NCBI RefSeq assembly: GCF_002288925.2
Contig: NW_022098001.1
Span: forward strand, 16,770,256-16,834,255
Length of the DNA stretch: 64,000 nt
DNA from: Delphinapterus leucas
Lineage: Eukaryota > Chordata > Mammalia > Artiodactyla > Monodontidae
Direction of reading: 5' to 3'
The translations under genes were made by a program, and so were the position numbers. Each line of letters opens with the position of its first letter. Position 1 is the stretch's first letter. The notes beneath the pieces are model-generated. The model was given only the letters and a program-made list of their open reading frames with translations, searched no databases and was not told the origin of the DNA. Below, one piece after another: positions 35,801-47,760 of the stretch.

Positions 35801-38080
35801 CAAGAAACAACTGAATATTTCTGCATTAGACAGCAGTGGATTCAATTTTTTTCTTGGACTTAATTAGTAATTTAAGAATCTTCTATTTTCCCAGTAACTG
35901 GTTCTTACAAATACTGCTCTTGACCCAAACAAGCAAAAAATGTTAGAACAGATCTTTGGGTTTCAGAAAAAGAATGAAATAATGTTAAGTTTGGAGGGAG
36001 GAAATACCTTCTTGTTTTAAAATACCAATTAAATAAGGAGATGCCAAGGTGCTTACATGCAAGATGACGCTGTTCACGACCACTTGGCTCTGACCGGAGA
36101 TGCTTTTCAGAGAAAAGCCAGTACTTGAGTAAAACATTTTTCATCTCATCACAGCCAAGCATTTTATTTTTTCAAGCAAAACCAAGTGCAATTTGTGTTT
36201 GTTTTTGAAATTATGATCTCTACTTTACAAGTGAAATTCCACACACCAAAGTGTGAGTTTATTTTGATAAAACCACATTTCAGATTCCACATGCAACTAT
36301 AAAATCAGGACATGTGGTGTGGGGTTTTCATAAAAGTCAAAATCTGGTAATTAGCACCAAAACTGTTCTTTGAAATTTCAAAGTATTGGAGATAATAGAA
36401 ATAAAAGCATATAGAAATGCCAAGAATTTCTGCTAAGAATTTCTTGCTAAGTCCTACCCAAATACCACAATGCACCGAGGTGACATACATTTTGAATCTA
36501 TTATACCCTGCTTATTAAAAGAGAAAGGAAAAGACATGGACATATTTTTGCAACTATTTTATTTCTATAAAGGTTTTTGTTCTATAGAGAAGTAGAGCTT
36601 CACCAATGGGGAAACAATAATATAGACCTGAACACAGATACTGGCCTTTAGTCAGAAAAAGGAACATTACATAAAATATTTAAAGGTAGTTTCACTGTAT
36701 CCAAATAGGTATCTTGATGTGAGAGCAAAGAAATGACCCAACAAGTAACTTAAGATGTATTACATGAGAAGAAACTGAAATCCCAAAGTCCCCAACCCCT
36801 TGACTGGTATTCATTTTTGTCCCTATTTGTAGTGTGCATGTGTGTGTATGTGTACATTTTAATTCTGACAGCTTTAACAGTAGTTAAAAAAATAAAATAA
36901 AATAATAAAATAAAATAAAATCTACCTTGGCAAGTTTCCAGCCCAAATTGGTGACAGGATGCCTGATTCTGTTGATTTCAATAGCTGCATTACCTCCTAT
37001 TCTCCAGTGTACCTCATGCCTATATTATTACTTAGTAGAAATGTAGTAGGATTTAATGTTTCAATACTTGGCGGTAGGTTACCCCAGCAGTCCTTAAACA
37101 GCAGCATACTGTATTTATTTGTATATGGCATTTAATCCAATGTATGTAATTCTATCTCCAAATTCAACATTTGTTGGCCATTAAATAGGGAATGATTCTA
37201 AGTCAAAACAGCAGTCAAAACAGGAACAATGTTGTATTATAGCTCGGATGTGAACTAAATAGTTGATACTAATTTTTTGGAAAGGAACCAATGTCTCTTA
37301 TTTTGAATAATACACTCTATTTTTATAGAAAGTGAGTCAAACATTTAGTTATGTAGGAAAACCATTTTAAATACTCGGGGAGAATTAACTTGTAATGAAA
37401 TACCCCAAAATAATTTCTTAGGAAATAATATCACCTATGAAACAAAGAGTAATGAAATACTGACATTCTAGTATATGTCTTAAAAACAACTAAATTATAT
37501 CATCAATTTTAAGACATTTGATATTGTTAACGCAATTAATATTTTTATATGTATGTATGTATTATATACAAATGGGGAAGTGACAGAATTTTGTTCGACA
37601 AAGAGAAAAGGTTTTAAACACCTAAAGGTTTTAAAGTTTTAAAAGTTACTTAGATTTGAAGATACAAAAATATAAAAATGATCTGCAGTTAGCCTTTGTG
37701 TAGCAAGATACAAATGTATTTACTTAAATAAAAAAACCCAGATTATTTATGTTGTAGGTTCCAAATTATTGGTCCCACCCAAGTTGCACCATATTATCTT
37801 CTTGATACTGAGTTTGGACAAAATCATTTAGCCAGGCACTGGGCATGTGAAATTATGCTACCATCTGGGACTATGAGAACAAAATGTGGAGAGCCAAGGA
37901 CCACCAGCCAAATGATGGTCCCACTGCCCAAAATTTCTTATGATGTCTCCAAGTGGCCTCGTGTGCTTAATATGCTCCTCTCCGACTGAGTCTGCACAGC
38001 ACAGAGTGAGCAAATAGTCTGTGACAGCAAAAAATAAAAGCTGGTTTTGAAAACTCTTCTGCAGAGTAAGACATTACCAC
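35801..38080. other. Long non-coding unique stretch
   Basis: About 2.3 kb without a recognisable transposon apart from an (AAAAT)n run at 36885-36920. No exon structure, RNA gene or domain-bearing frame seen. Sequence 37740-38050 is slightly GC-richer and repeat-free, which could be conserved, but I have no further support. Confidence 0.5.
36885..36920. repeat. (AAAAT)n microsatellite
   Basis: Imperfect AAAAT repeats, about 36 bp. Confidence 0.95.
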
Positions 38081-38084
38081 TGAT

Positions 38085-38290
38085 TATCTTGGAAACTTGG
38101 ACAAATCACTTCGCATTCTGGGTCTGTTTCCTTCTCCATAAAATAAAGAAGTTGGATTAGGTGATCTCCTTGGGTTCGAGTAGCATTTCTTCAACACCTA
38201 TTATATTAGGTGCTAGGAATGCAAAGAATAAGACAGAATCTTGTCCTGCAGGAATTTACAGTCTAAAGGAGAAGTGATACTTATATAGAT
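38085..38290 (+). mobile_element. MIR fragment followed by an ancient unnamed repeat piece
   Basis: GGACAAATCACTTCGCATTC and GGTCTGTTTCCTTCTCCAT fit the MIR core in sense orientation. From about 38185, ACACCTATTATATTAGGTGC and GTCCTGCAGGAATTTACAGT match the first part of the ancient repeat seen also at 25130-25720. The boundary between the two is approximate. Confidence 0.55.
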
Positions 38291-39754
38291 CATTTTGAGA
38301 TAACATAGGGTTAAGGGAAACATTTTCACAAGGCTCTATAGGAATCTAAGTTTTCTTTTATGAATCTTTGCTAGTAATTTTTCTCAACACTTTTTCCTCT
38401 ATAAGCAGAAATATTTCACACTTACCTCGGGCTGGAGGAGGGAATGTTAAAAAGACTTGGGGGAAGGACACGGGACAAGAGCCATGGTTTGCTTCCAAGA
38501 AGAGACAAGGGAAAAAAATGGGAAAGGGAAGCCAAGAAAGCTCACATTCAAATGACTTAATTATCTCTCAGCTGGCTTGTGCAATGCTGAAGTAGTCTAT
38601 CTGTCCAACTTGGCCTCTGAGCTACAAAGAAATTCTCTGTCTCCTCTCCCAATAAATACAACGTGTACACTCAACAAATGATCAGATAATTTTGGCAATC
38701 ATTAAAGTGGTCAAAGAACCAAAAAGATGACCTTGTTCCAGCCAAAATGTAATGGACATTATTGATGATTTTGTATGTATAGTAAATCTTTCCCCTTCCA
38801 ACCATTTCATTTTCAAAATCCATAAACCCTTGGGGTTGAAATGCTAGTAAAATGCAGTTCTTGATATTCTGTAATTTAAGACTGCTGCATCTGACCCTTT
38901 TTCTTCACAAAAACCAAATAACTGTGAAGAACCACCTGCACAGCTGTGTATGCATGTATGCTTCACTCACTTGGATTACTCCAAACAGTGATGTACACAC
39001 TGATAATTTATGCTGCCAAGATTTTGAAGGTAAAAATAATACTTTAAGTAAGAAGATTGGAGGTTTTCCTGAAAATGGATTAGAATATAGCCTTTGTGAT
39101 TTTCAATACTCTTTTCTTGCTGTGTGTTGGGTTCAGTGCTTCAAAATGGGAAAATGTATATCTGAGAGTTGAAGGGAAAAAATATCCTTGCCAAGCAGAT
39201 GTTGGCAAATTGCCAGCTGAAACAAAGTTGTGATGTTGGTGACAACAAGATTGGTTTCTAGAGGATATTTAGAAAGCAGAGAGTCTGGCTTTGTTATCAT
39301 TTCCCTCAGGAAGGGGCTGGATGATGTGCTACAGCACATTACCAACTAGTATCTTGCTTCCAAACATCTGGATCCCTAGTCTCATCCATTTAAAAATGAT
39401 TTACTCATTGTAGCTTGTTGTTTGTTGAGATTTCAGCCAAAAGAGAAAACATTCAGCCACCTCTTCTCCAGACATCCATTTCTTAGCTTACTCTACCAAA
39501 ATTATTTTAAAAGAAGATTCAAAAGATCTCACTTTTAAATTCTTATTTCTTCTTACAAATAAATCTAACATTTAAATTTCTGTTGGTTGTTTTCTTAGAG
39601 TGTACCATTATCAAATCAAGACTAAAAGGAAATTCAAGCAAACCCAAACAATGAGTGTTTTTGCCTCAGTTACTCAGACAGTTAAGAGTGAAATATATTT
39701 AGGGCTTGAATTATACAGGCAATTGATTTGTATTTCACATTACTTTATTGGTAT
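38291..39754. other. Non-coding unique DNA
   Basis: No recognised repeat or gene. Open frames at 38368-38595, 38852-39172 and 39600-39845 have no domain I can identify and no exon signals that fit together. Confidence 0.5.
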
Positions 39755-40150
39755 TGAACAATGGTTTACAACCAGGTTTTTACATCAGAACAATCTGGGA
39801 AATTTTTCAGAACAGATATACTCAAGCCCTAGCCCAAACCTATAGAAGCTGGTAAGACACAGGAATGTTTTATTGAAAAAAACTCTCAACCCTGGTTAAG
39901 AAACACTGGTCTATATCTTCCCTGGTGGTGCAGTGGTTGAGAGTCTGCCTGCCGATGCAGGGGACACGGGTTCGTGCCCCGGTCAGGGAAGATCCCACAT
40001 GTCGCGGAGCGGCTGGGCCTGTGAGCCATGGCCGCTGAGCCTGCGTGTGTGAAGCCTGTGCTCCGCAACGGGAGAGGCCACAACAGTGAGAGGCCCGCGT
40101 ACCGCAAAAAAAAAAAAAAAAAAATAGAAACACTGGTCTAAAATTTTGCT
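39755..40150 (+). mobile_element. Probable non-autonomous hAT (MER5/MER20-like) split by a SINE
   Basis: ATGGTTTACAACCAGG at the left, CATCAGAACAATCTGGG in the body and CTCAACCCTGGTTAAGAAAC at the right resemble the terminal-repeat and body phrases of MER5/MER20-type hAT MITEs. The right end is interrupted by SINE g at 39914-40124. Confidence 0.5.
39914..40124 (+). mobile_element. CHR-type SINE, short form (copy g)
   Basis: Standard short-form body with GGTTCGTGCCCCGGTC B-box-like segment and an A tail at 40106-40124. A perfect 15-bp target-site duplication AGAAACACTGGTCTA lies at 39899-39913 and 40126-40140. Confidence 0.97.
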
Positions 40151-40259
40151 CCATTTAATATTAGGTGTTAAACACCGGGCACAAATTAGGCTATGACTAC
40201 ATTCTTTGTGTGTGACAAGGGAAGGAGTGGTAGATTGCATACACGAAAAATATATAAGA

Positions 40260-41109
40260 ATTTACAGATTAATCATTAAAACAAGCACATGAGTTTGGCA
40301 TAAGTACTAGATACAAGTTTAATATTTAAAATTAATAATATTTCTATATACTAGCCACAAAGAGGTAGAAATTAGTTTTTAAAATTACAATTTTAAAGCA
40401 TGAGAAGTATCAAATACCAATGAATAAATCCACTAAAAGATGTGAATAAAACTATAAAGCTATATTATTGAGACTATTAAAGAGATACAAATGAGTAGAG
40501 AGATACATCATTTTCAGACAGTGGACTCAATATTGTGAAAATGTCAAATCTTTCCAATTTGGTGAGTATGATACTGTCTCAAAAATAATTACAATAGATT
40601 TTCTCTTTGGGTGAGGGGATGGGCAGGACTTAACAAACTGTTTCTAAAATACACAAGAAAATGCAAAGGGCCAAGAATAACCAAGACATTCTAGAAATGA
40701 TGAGTGGACTTTCTCTAACAAATATCAAGACAATGACAAAGCTATAATATTTACAATATTAAGACATTGTGGTCTTGGTACAAGATATATAAATATAGAT
40801 ATATATTTACCAATTATTTACCAATGGAACAACAACAAAAAAAAAATCCAAGAAACTTGATTTATGATGAAATGCCAGTGCAGAGTCATGGAGAAATGAT
40901 GGTCACTGTTTGTTTGTTTGTTTTTACAATAAATGATAACTGGGATAGTTTCATATCAATATAGAAAAAACTGACATTGACCAAAGTTAAAACTTAACTC
41001 TAATTTAGATCTAAATGTGAAAAAGAAAAACAATAAAGTTTTAAAAAATAGAATAAAAGAATACTTTATGATTTCAGGGTCAGGAATTCTTTTTAAAAAC
41101 ACAACTATA
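40260..41109 (+). mobile_element. Old L1 ORF2 part, left half of a split element
   Basis: Highly diverged L1 ORF2 in sense orientation: TTTCTATATACTAGCCACAA, GACTCAATATTGTGAAAATG and ACATTGTGGTCTTGGTACAA correspond to consecutive ORF2 blocks. The element continues after L1-B at 46835. No frame is open over any length. Confidence 0.7.
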
Positions 41110-41797
41110 GAAGTCAAGATGGCAGAGTAGGAGGATACATCTCCTCACAACTAGGGCACCTACCAGGCACTGGTGGGGGACATCAGACACCTAAAGGGGT
41201 GGGAGAAATCCCCACATGACCATGTAGGATGGGGGGGGAAGAAAGGGGTAAGGAAAAGTGGAGGTGGAACGGGACTGGCACCTCTGAGGAGCAGCTGGGA
41301 GAGGGGAGGGGTTCCCATGATCAGAGGGGTAAATGCACAGAGTGGGGATTAGTGGGGATGGGGAGAGGCCTTCGGGGGTCAGAGAGGAATGCAGTCAGCA
41401 TTTCCCCCACCCATTCAAAGGAACACCTCCAGCTGCGTTGAGCCTAAGCCCTGCTCGCCCACCCTCCCCAAGACCTCTCCTGGTATTATTTTCTTCCTTT
41501 TTTTTTCTTGCTATTGTGGTTCTGTTTAGCTTGTTGTTGCTTCATTTATATTTTTCTAATATATATTTATTTTCTAATTTTATTTTTTATTCTTTGTTAT
41601 TGTTCTCCTTCTTTTTGTTTGTTGCCTTTTTTTAACAGAGAAACTCAGACCCCAGGGAACATTAATTGGTGTGAGGTCTCCTGGAGGTCCTCATCTCAGC
41701 ACCAAGACTCTACACAACTGCCTGCAAACCCAGTACCAGACTCCTCAGGCCAAACAACCAGCAAGAAAGAAACAAAGCTCCAGCCATCAAAAAAAAA
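41110..41797 (+). promoter_or_regulatory. L1-B 5' UTR / internal promoter of a second type
   Basis: G-rich first half (41220-41400) followed by a T-rich tract (about 41485-41632) ending in TTTTTTTAACAG at 41627-41638, a strong splice-acceptor shape just before the ORF1 leader. Open frames here come from these biased compositions. Confidence 0.75.
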
Positions 41798-41801
41798 TGA
41801 G

Positions 41802-42687
41802 ATGACAAAAAATATGTTACAGGTGAAGGAGCAAGGTAAAAACTTACAAGACCAAATAAATTAAGAGGAAATAGGCAACCTACCTGAAAAAGAATTCACA
41901 GTAATGATAGTAAAGAAGATTCAAAATCTTGGAAATAAAATGGAGGCATGGATCGAGAAAACAAAAGAAATCTTTAACAAGGACCAAGAAGAACTTAAAA
42001 AAAAAAATGATGAACAAAACAATAACTGAAATGAAAACTACACTAGAAGGAATCAATAGCAGAATAACTGAAGCAGAAGAATGAATAAGTGAACTGGAAG
42101 ATAGATTGTTGGCAATAACTGCAGAGGAGCTGAATTAAAAAAAAAAAAAAATGAAGAAAAATGAGGACAGTCTCAGAGACATCTGGGACAACATTAAATG
42201 CACCAACATTCGAATTATAGAGGTCCCAGAAGAAGAAGAGAAAGAGAAAGGGTCTGAGAAAATATTTGAAGAGATTATAGTCGAAAACATCCTTAACATG
42301 GGAAAGGAAAGAGCCACCCAAGTCCAGGAAGCTCAGAGAGTAACATACAGGAGAAACACACCAAGACACATATTAATCAAGCTAACAAAAGTTAAATTCA
42401 AAGAAAAAATATTAAAAATGGAAAGGGAAAGGCCACAAATAACATACAAGGGAATCCCCATAAAGTTATCAGCTGATTTTTCAGCAGAAATTCTTCAGGC
42501 AAGAAGGGAGTGGCAGAATATATTTAAAGTGATGAAAAGGAAATACCTACAACCAATATTACTCTACCCAGCAAGGATCTCATTCAGATTAGACAGAGAA
42601 ACCAAAAGCTTTACAGACAAGCAAAAGTTAAGAGACTTCAGCACCACCAAACCAGCTTTACAACAAATGCTAAAGGAACTCCTTTAG
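41802..42687 (+). pseudogene. L1-B ORF1 remnant, C-terminal half open
   Basis: The N-terminal and coiled-coil part (41802 to about 42130) is interrupted by stops, including one near 41862. From 42151 to 42687 a 178-codon frame is open and holds the RRM-like segment (VPEEEE, GKERATQVQEAQR) and the C-terminal domain (YPARISFRLDRE, then TTKPALQQMLKELL). It ends 57 bp before ORF2. The family product binds L1 RNA; this copy lacks a complete trimerisation region. Confidence 0.93.
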
Positions 42688-44321
42688 GCAGGAAACACAA
42701 GAGAAGAAAAAGACCCACAAAACAAACCCAAAACTATTAAGAATATGGTAATAGGAACATATATATCAATAATTACCTTAAATGTGAATGGATTAAATGC
42801 TCCAACCAAAAGACATAGGCTTGCTGAATGGATACAAAAACAAGATCCATATATATGCTGTCTACAAGAGACCCACTTCATACCTAGGGACACATACAGA
42901 CTGAAAATGAAGGGATGGAAAAAGATATTCCATGCAAATGGAAATCAAAAGAAAACTGGAGTAGCAATACTCATATCAGATAAAATACACTTTAAAATAA
43001 AGACTATTACAAGAGACAAAGAAGGACACTACATAATGATCAAGGGAGCAACCCAAGAAGAAGATATAACAATTGTGAATATTTATGCACCCAACACAGG
43101 AACACCTCAATACATAAGGCAATTGCTAACAGCCATAAAAGAGGAAATCGACAGTAACACAATAATAGTGAGGGAATTTAACACCTCACTTACACCAGTG
43201 GACAGATCATCAAAACAGAAAATTTATAAGGAAATACAGGCTTTAAATGTCACAATAGACCAGATAGATCTAATTGATATTTATAGGACATTCCATCCAA
43301 AAACAGCAGATTACACTTTCTTCTCAAGTGCACCTGGAACATTCTCCAGGATAGATGACATCTTGGGTCACAAATCAAGTCTCAATAAATTTAAGAAAAT
43401 TGAAATCATATCAAGCATCTTTTCTGACCACAACGCTATGAGATTAGAAATCAATTACAGAGGAATAAAATGTAAAAAACACAAACATATGGAAGCTAAA
43501 CAATACATTACTAAATAACCAAGAGATCACTGAAGAAATCAAAGAAGAAATCAAAAAATACCTAAATACAAATGACAACGAAAACATGATGACCCAAAAC
43601 CTATGGGATGCAGAAAAAGCAGTGCTAAGAGGGAAGTTTATAGCAATACAAGCCTACCTCAAGAAACAACAAACATCTCAAATAAACAATCTAACCTTAC
43701 ACCTAAAGGAACTAGAGAAAGAAGAACAAACAAAACCCAAAGTTAGCAGAAGGAAAGAAATCATAAAGATCAGAGCAGAAATAAATGAAAGAGAAACAAA
43801 GAAAACAATAGCAAGATCAATAAAACTAAAAGCTGGTTCTTTGAGAAGATAAACAAAATTGATAACCCATTAGCCACACTCATCAAGAAGAAGAGGGAGA
43901 GGACTCAAATCAATAAAATTAGAAATGAAAAAGGAGAAGTTATAACAGACACCGCAGAAATACAAAGCATCCTAAGAGACTACTACAAGGAACTATATGC
44001 CACAAAAATTGACAACCTGGAGGAAATGGATAAATTCTTCAAAAGGTACCATTTTCTAAGACTGAACCAGGAAGAATTAGAAAATATACACAGATTAATC
44101 GCAAATAATAAAATTGAAACTTCAATTAAAAATCTTGCAACAAACAAAAGTTCAGGACCACATGGCTTCACAGATGAATTCTATCAAACATTCAGAGAAG
44201 AACTAACACCTATCCATCTCAAACTCTTTTTAAAACTTGCAGGGGGACAAACACTCCCAAACTCATTCTACAAGGCCTTCATCACCCTGATACAAAAACT
44301 AGACAAAGATATCACAAAAAA

Positions 44322-44746
44322 TAAAATTACAGGCCAATATCACTGATGAACATAGACACAAAAATCCTTAACAAACTAATAGCACACAGAATCCAACAAC
44401 ACATTTAAAGGATCATACACCATGACCAAGTGGGATTTATCCCAGGGATGCAAGGATTCTTCAATATATGCAAATCAATCAATTNNNNNNNNNNNNNNNN
44501 NNNNNNNNNNNNNNNNNNNNNNNNNNNNNNNNNNNNNNNNNNNNNNNNNNNNNNNNNNNNNNNNNNNNNNNNNNNNNNNNNNNNTAAAATTACAGGCCAA
44601 TATCACTGATGAACATAGACACAAAAATCCTTAACAAACTAATAGCACACAGAATCCAACAACACATTTAAAGGATCATACACCATGACCAAGTGGGATT
44701 TATCCCAGGGATGCAAGGATTCTTCAATATATGCAAATCAATCAAT
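44322..44746. repeat. 162-bp exact repeat on both sides of the gap
   Basis: 44322-44483 and 44585-44746 are identical over 162 bp at an offset of 263. The left copy then runs into N, and the right copy continues with normal L1 sequence. This is the signature of two contig ends that overlap but were not merged. Confidence 0.95.
44485..44584. other. Assembly gap (100 N)
   Basis: Exactly 100 N, the conventional size for a gap of unknown length. Flanked by the 162-bp exact repeat. Confidence 1.
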
Positions 44747-45868
44747 GTGATACACCATATTAACAAATTAAAGAATAAAAACCATATGATCATCTCAATA
44801 GATGCAGAAAAACTTTTGACAATATTCAACACCCATTTATGATAAAAAAAAAAAAAGAAGAAAAAAACCTCCAGAAAGTGGGCATAGAAGGAAACTATCT
44901 CAACATAATAAAGGCCATATATGACAAACCCACAGCCCACATCATTCTCAATGGTGAAAAACTGAAAACATTTCCTCTAAGATCAGGAACAAGACAAGGG
45001 TGCCCACTCTCACCACTATTATTCAACATGGTTTTGGAAGTCCTAGCCACAGCAATCAGAGAAGAAAAAGAAATAAAAGGATTCCAAATTGGAAAAAAAG
45101 AAGTAAAACTGTCATTCTTTGCAGGTGACATGATACTATATGTTGAAAATCCTAAAGATGCCACCAGAAAACTACTAGAGCTAATCAATGAATATGGTAA
45201 AGTTTCAGGATACTAAATTCATGCATAGAAATCTCTTGCATTCCTATACATTAGCAATGAAAGATCAGAAAGAGAAATTAAAGAAACAACCCCATTTACC
45301 ATTACATCAAAAAGAATAAAATACCTAGGAATAAACCTACCTAAGGAGGCAAAAATCTATACTCAGAAAACTATAAGATACTGATGAAAGAAATCAAAGA
45401 TGACACAGACAGATGGAGAGATAGATATACCATATTTTTGGATTGGAAGAATCAATATTGTCAAAATGACTATACTACAAAATGCAATCAACAGATTCAA
45501 TGCAATCCCTACCAATTATCAATGGCGTTTTTCACAGAACTAGAACAAAAAAGTTTACAATTTGTATGGAAACACAAAAGACCCCAAAGATCCAAAGCAA
45601 TCTTAAGAAAGAAAACTGGAGCTGGAGGAATCAGGCTCCCTGACTTCAGACTATACTACAAAGCTACAGTAATCAAGGCAGTATGGTATGGCACAAAAAC
45701 AAAAATATAGATCAGTGGCACAGGATAGAAGCCCAGAGGTAAACCCATGCACCTATGGTCAAGTAATCTATGAGGAAGGAGGTAAGAATATACAGTGGAG
45801 AAAAGGCATTCTCTTCAATAAGTGGTGCTGGGAAACTGGACAGCTACTGACAAAAATAATTAAATTAA

Positions 45869-46150
45869 GGGCTTCCCTGGTGGTGCAGTGGTTAAGAATC
45901 CACCTGCCAATGCAGGGGACATGGGTTCAAGCCCTGGTCCAGGAAGATCCCACATGCCACGGAGCAACTAAGCCCGCGTGCCACAACTACTGAAGCCTGC
46001 ATGCCTAGAGCCCGTGCTCTGCAACAAGAGAAGCCACCACAATGAGAAGACTGTGCACCACAACGAAGAGTAGCCCCCATTCACCACAACTAAGTCCACA
46101 TGCAGCAACGAAGACCCAACACAGCCAAAAACAGATTAATTAATTATTTT
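45869..46150 (+). mobile_element. CHR-type SINE, long form (copy h), at an L1 deletion
   Basis: Head GGGCTTCCCTGGTGGTGCAG; the body includes GAAGAGTAGCCCCCATTC and GAAGACCCAACACAGCC; the tail is AT-rich. The L1 sequence left of it corresponds to ORF2 at AAATTAGAAC, and to the right L1 resumes at the CTAAAAATAGAACTACC block, so about 640 bp seen in L1-A and L1-C is absent. No clear target-site duplication beyond AT-rich similarity. Confidence 0.92.
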
Positions 46151-46834
46151 AAAAACCTAAAAATAGAACTACCATATGACCCAGCAATCTCACTACTGGG
46201 CATATACCCTGAGAAAACCATAATTCAAGAAGACATATGCACCCCAATATTCACTGCAGCATTATTTACAATAGCCAGGACATGGAAACAACTTAAATGT
46301 CCATCAACAGATGAATGGATAAAGAAGATGTGGTACATATATACAATGGAATATTACTCAGCCATAAAAGGGAAAAAAATTGGGTCATTTGTAGAGACAT
46401 GGGTGGACCTAGAGTCTGTCATACAGAGTGAAGTAAGTCAGAAAGAGAAAAGCAAATATTGTATATTAACACATATATGTGGAACCTAGAAAAATGGTAT
46501 AGATGAACTTATTTGCATATCAGGAATAGAGACACAGAGGTAGAGAACAGACATATGGACACAGAGGGGAAAAGGAAGGGTGGGACGATTTGGGAGATTA
46601 GGATTGACATATATACACTACCATGTGTAAAGTAGCTAGTGGTAACCTGCTGTATAGCATAGGGAGCTCAGCTCGGTGCTCTGTGATGACCTACATGGGT
46701 GGGATTGTGGGGGTGGCTAGGAGAGAGGTCCGAGAGGGAGGGGATATATGTATACATATAGCTGATTCACTTTGCTGTACAGAAGAAACTAGCACAACTT
46801 TGTAAAGCAACTATACTCCAATAAAAAAAAAATC

Positions 46835-47760
46835 ACACAACTATAAAAATTGGTAAATTTGATGACATTAAAATTTTAAATGTCTTCTCTTCTAAGTCAT
46901 CACTGAGGGGATGGAAAGGCAAACTATGGAGTAGAAGAAGACATGTGCAATGTGTAAATTTCACAAACAATAAAAATATTTTGTATAATTTTTTCATTAA
47001 TAATCATGAAAATGCAAACAAAGCACCATGAGATGTCATGATACATCCTCCAGGAAAACTAAAATTAAAAAGACTGATCATATCAAGTGTTAGAGAAAAA
47101 CTTGAAGCCACAGGAACCTTTGTATGTTACAGGTGGAAGAATAAATTGCTGCAATTGCTTTGGAAAAATATTCGACAGCCCTATTGAAGTTGAATATACA
47201 CAAGTCTTATGAACCAACAATCCTACCATAGGTAGTTACCAAAAGAAAAGTGAACCAAGAGACATTTACAAAAATGTTCATGTCAGGATTTTTTATAACA
47301 ACTGAATGTCCATCAGCAATAAAATGGTGCTATATGCCATGGAATATTATGCTGTGCAGAAAATCAACTGTGGCAATGGGTGAATGTCATAAAAATGATA
47401 TTGAGCAAGAGAAGCCAGACACAAAAGAACACATTATTTTATTTCTATAGAGTTTGAAAATAAACAAAACTAACTATAATGTTTACAAATGCAAATTTTG
47501 GCCAAAAAAAAAAGTGTAAAGAAAAGCAAAGAAGCAAGTATCATAAAAGTCAGGATAGGGGATACATCCAGCAGGAGAAGCTGTGGGATGTGACTCAAAG
47601 AGCTAAGCAAGGGGCTTCTGGGATGTCATCAGCCTGCCATATCTGACCCTGTCAGTGGCTACGTGGTTGTTCACTTTATAATCCTTTATTAAATTGTATA
47701 TAATGTGTTCTGTACATTTCTTTTTGCATATTTCACAATTTTTAAATTGTGAATATAAAA
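46835..47760 (+). mobile_element. Old L1, right half of the element split by L1-B
   Basis: Continues the diverged ORF2 C-terminus (GACTGATCATATCAAGTGTT, GTATGTTACAGGTGGAAGAA, CCATGGAATATTATGCTGTG) and the 3' UTR (GTGGTTGTTCACTTTATAAT) in the correct order after 40260-41109. No frame is preserved. Confidence 0.75.

Larger units (their letters stand above)
42745..46489 (+). pseudogene. L1-B ORF2 remnant with a long open endonuclease domain
   Basis: MVIGTYISIITLNVNGLNAP opens a 257-codon frame (42745-43518) spanning the whole endonuclease domain, with QETHF, NIYAPN, RIDDILGHK and SDHNAMR. The metal-binding GDFN block reads REFN, so catalysis is doubtful even though the frame is open. The reverse transcriptase part is broken by frameshifts, by the gap at 44485-44584 and by a change in the LFADD motif to FFAGD near 45115-45129. 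After SINE h (45869-46150) the C-terminal tail 46100-46489 is open, ending at TAG. About 640 bp of ORF2 is missing at the SINE. Confidence 0.93.
41110..46834 (+). mobile_element. Full-length L1 (L1-B) with assembly gap and SINE insertion
   Basis: Sense L1 inserted in an older L1. Target-site duplication ACACAACTATA lies at 41099-41109 and 46835-46845. The 5' UTR (41110-41797) starts with a YY1-like CAAGATGGC (41115-41123) but is otherwise unlike that of L1-A and L1-C. ORF1, ORF2 and 3' UTR (polyadenylation signal AATAAA near 46820) follow. Length is inflated by a 100-N gap and a 162-bp repeat next to it, and reduced by about 640 bp missing at the SINE h insertion. Confidence 0.95.

Noticed and set aside
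41229..41635. Two overlapping plus frames, glycine-rich and then hydrophobic
   Set aside because: They arise from the G-rich and T-rich parts of the L1-B 5' UTR and have no known domain.
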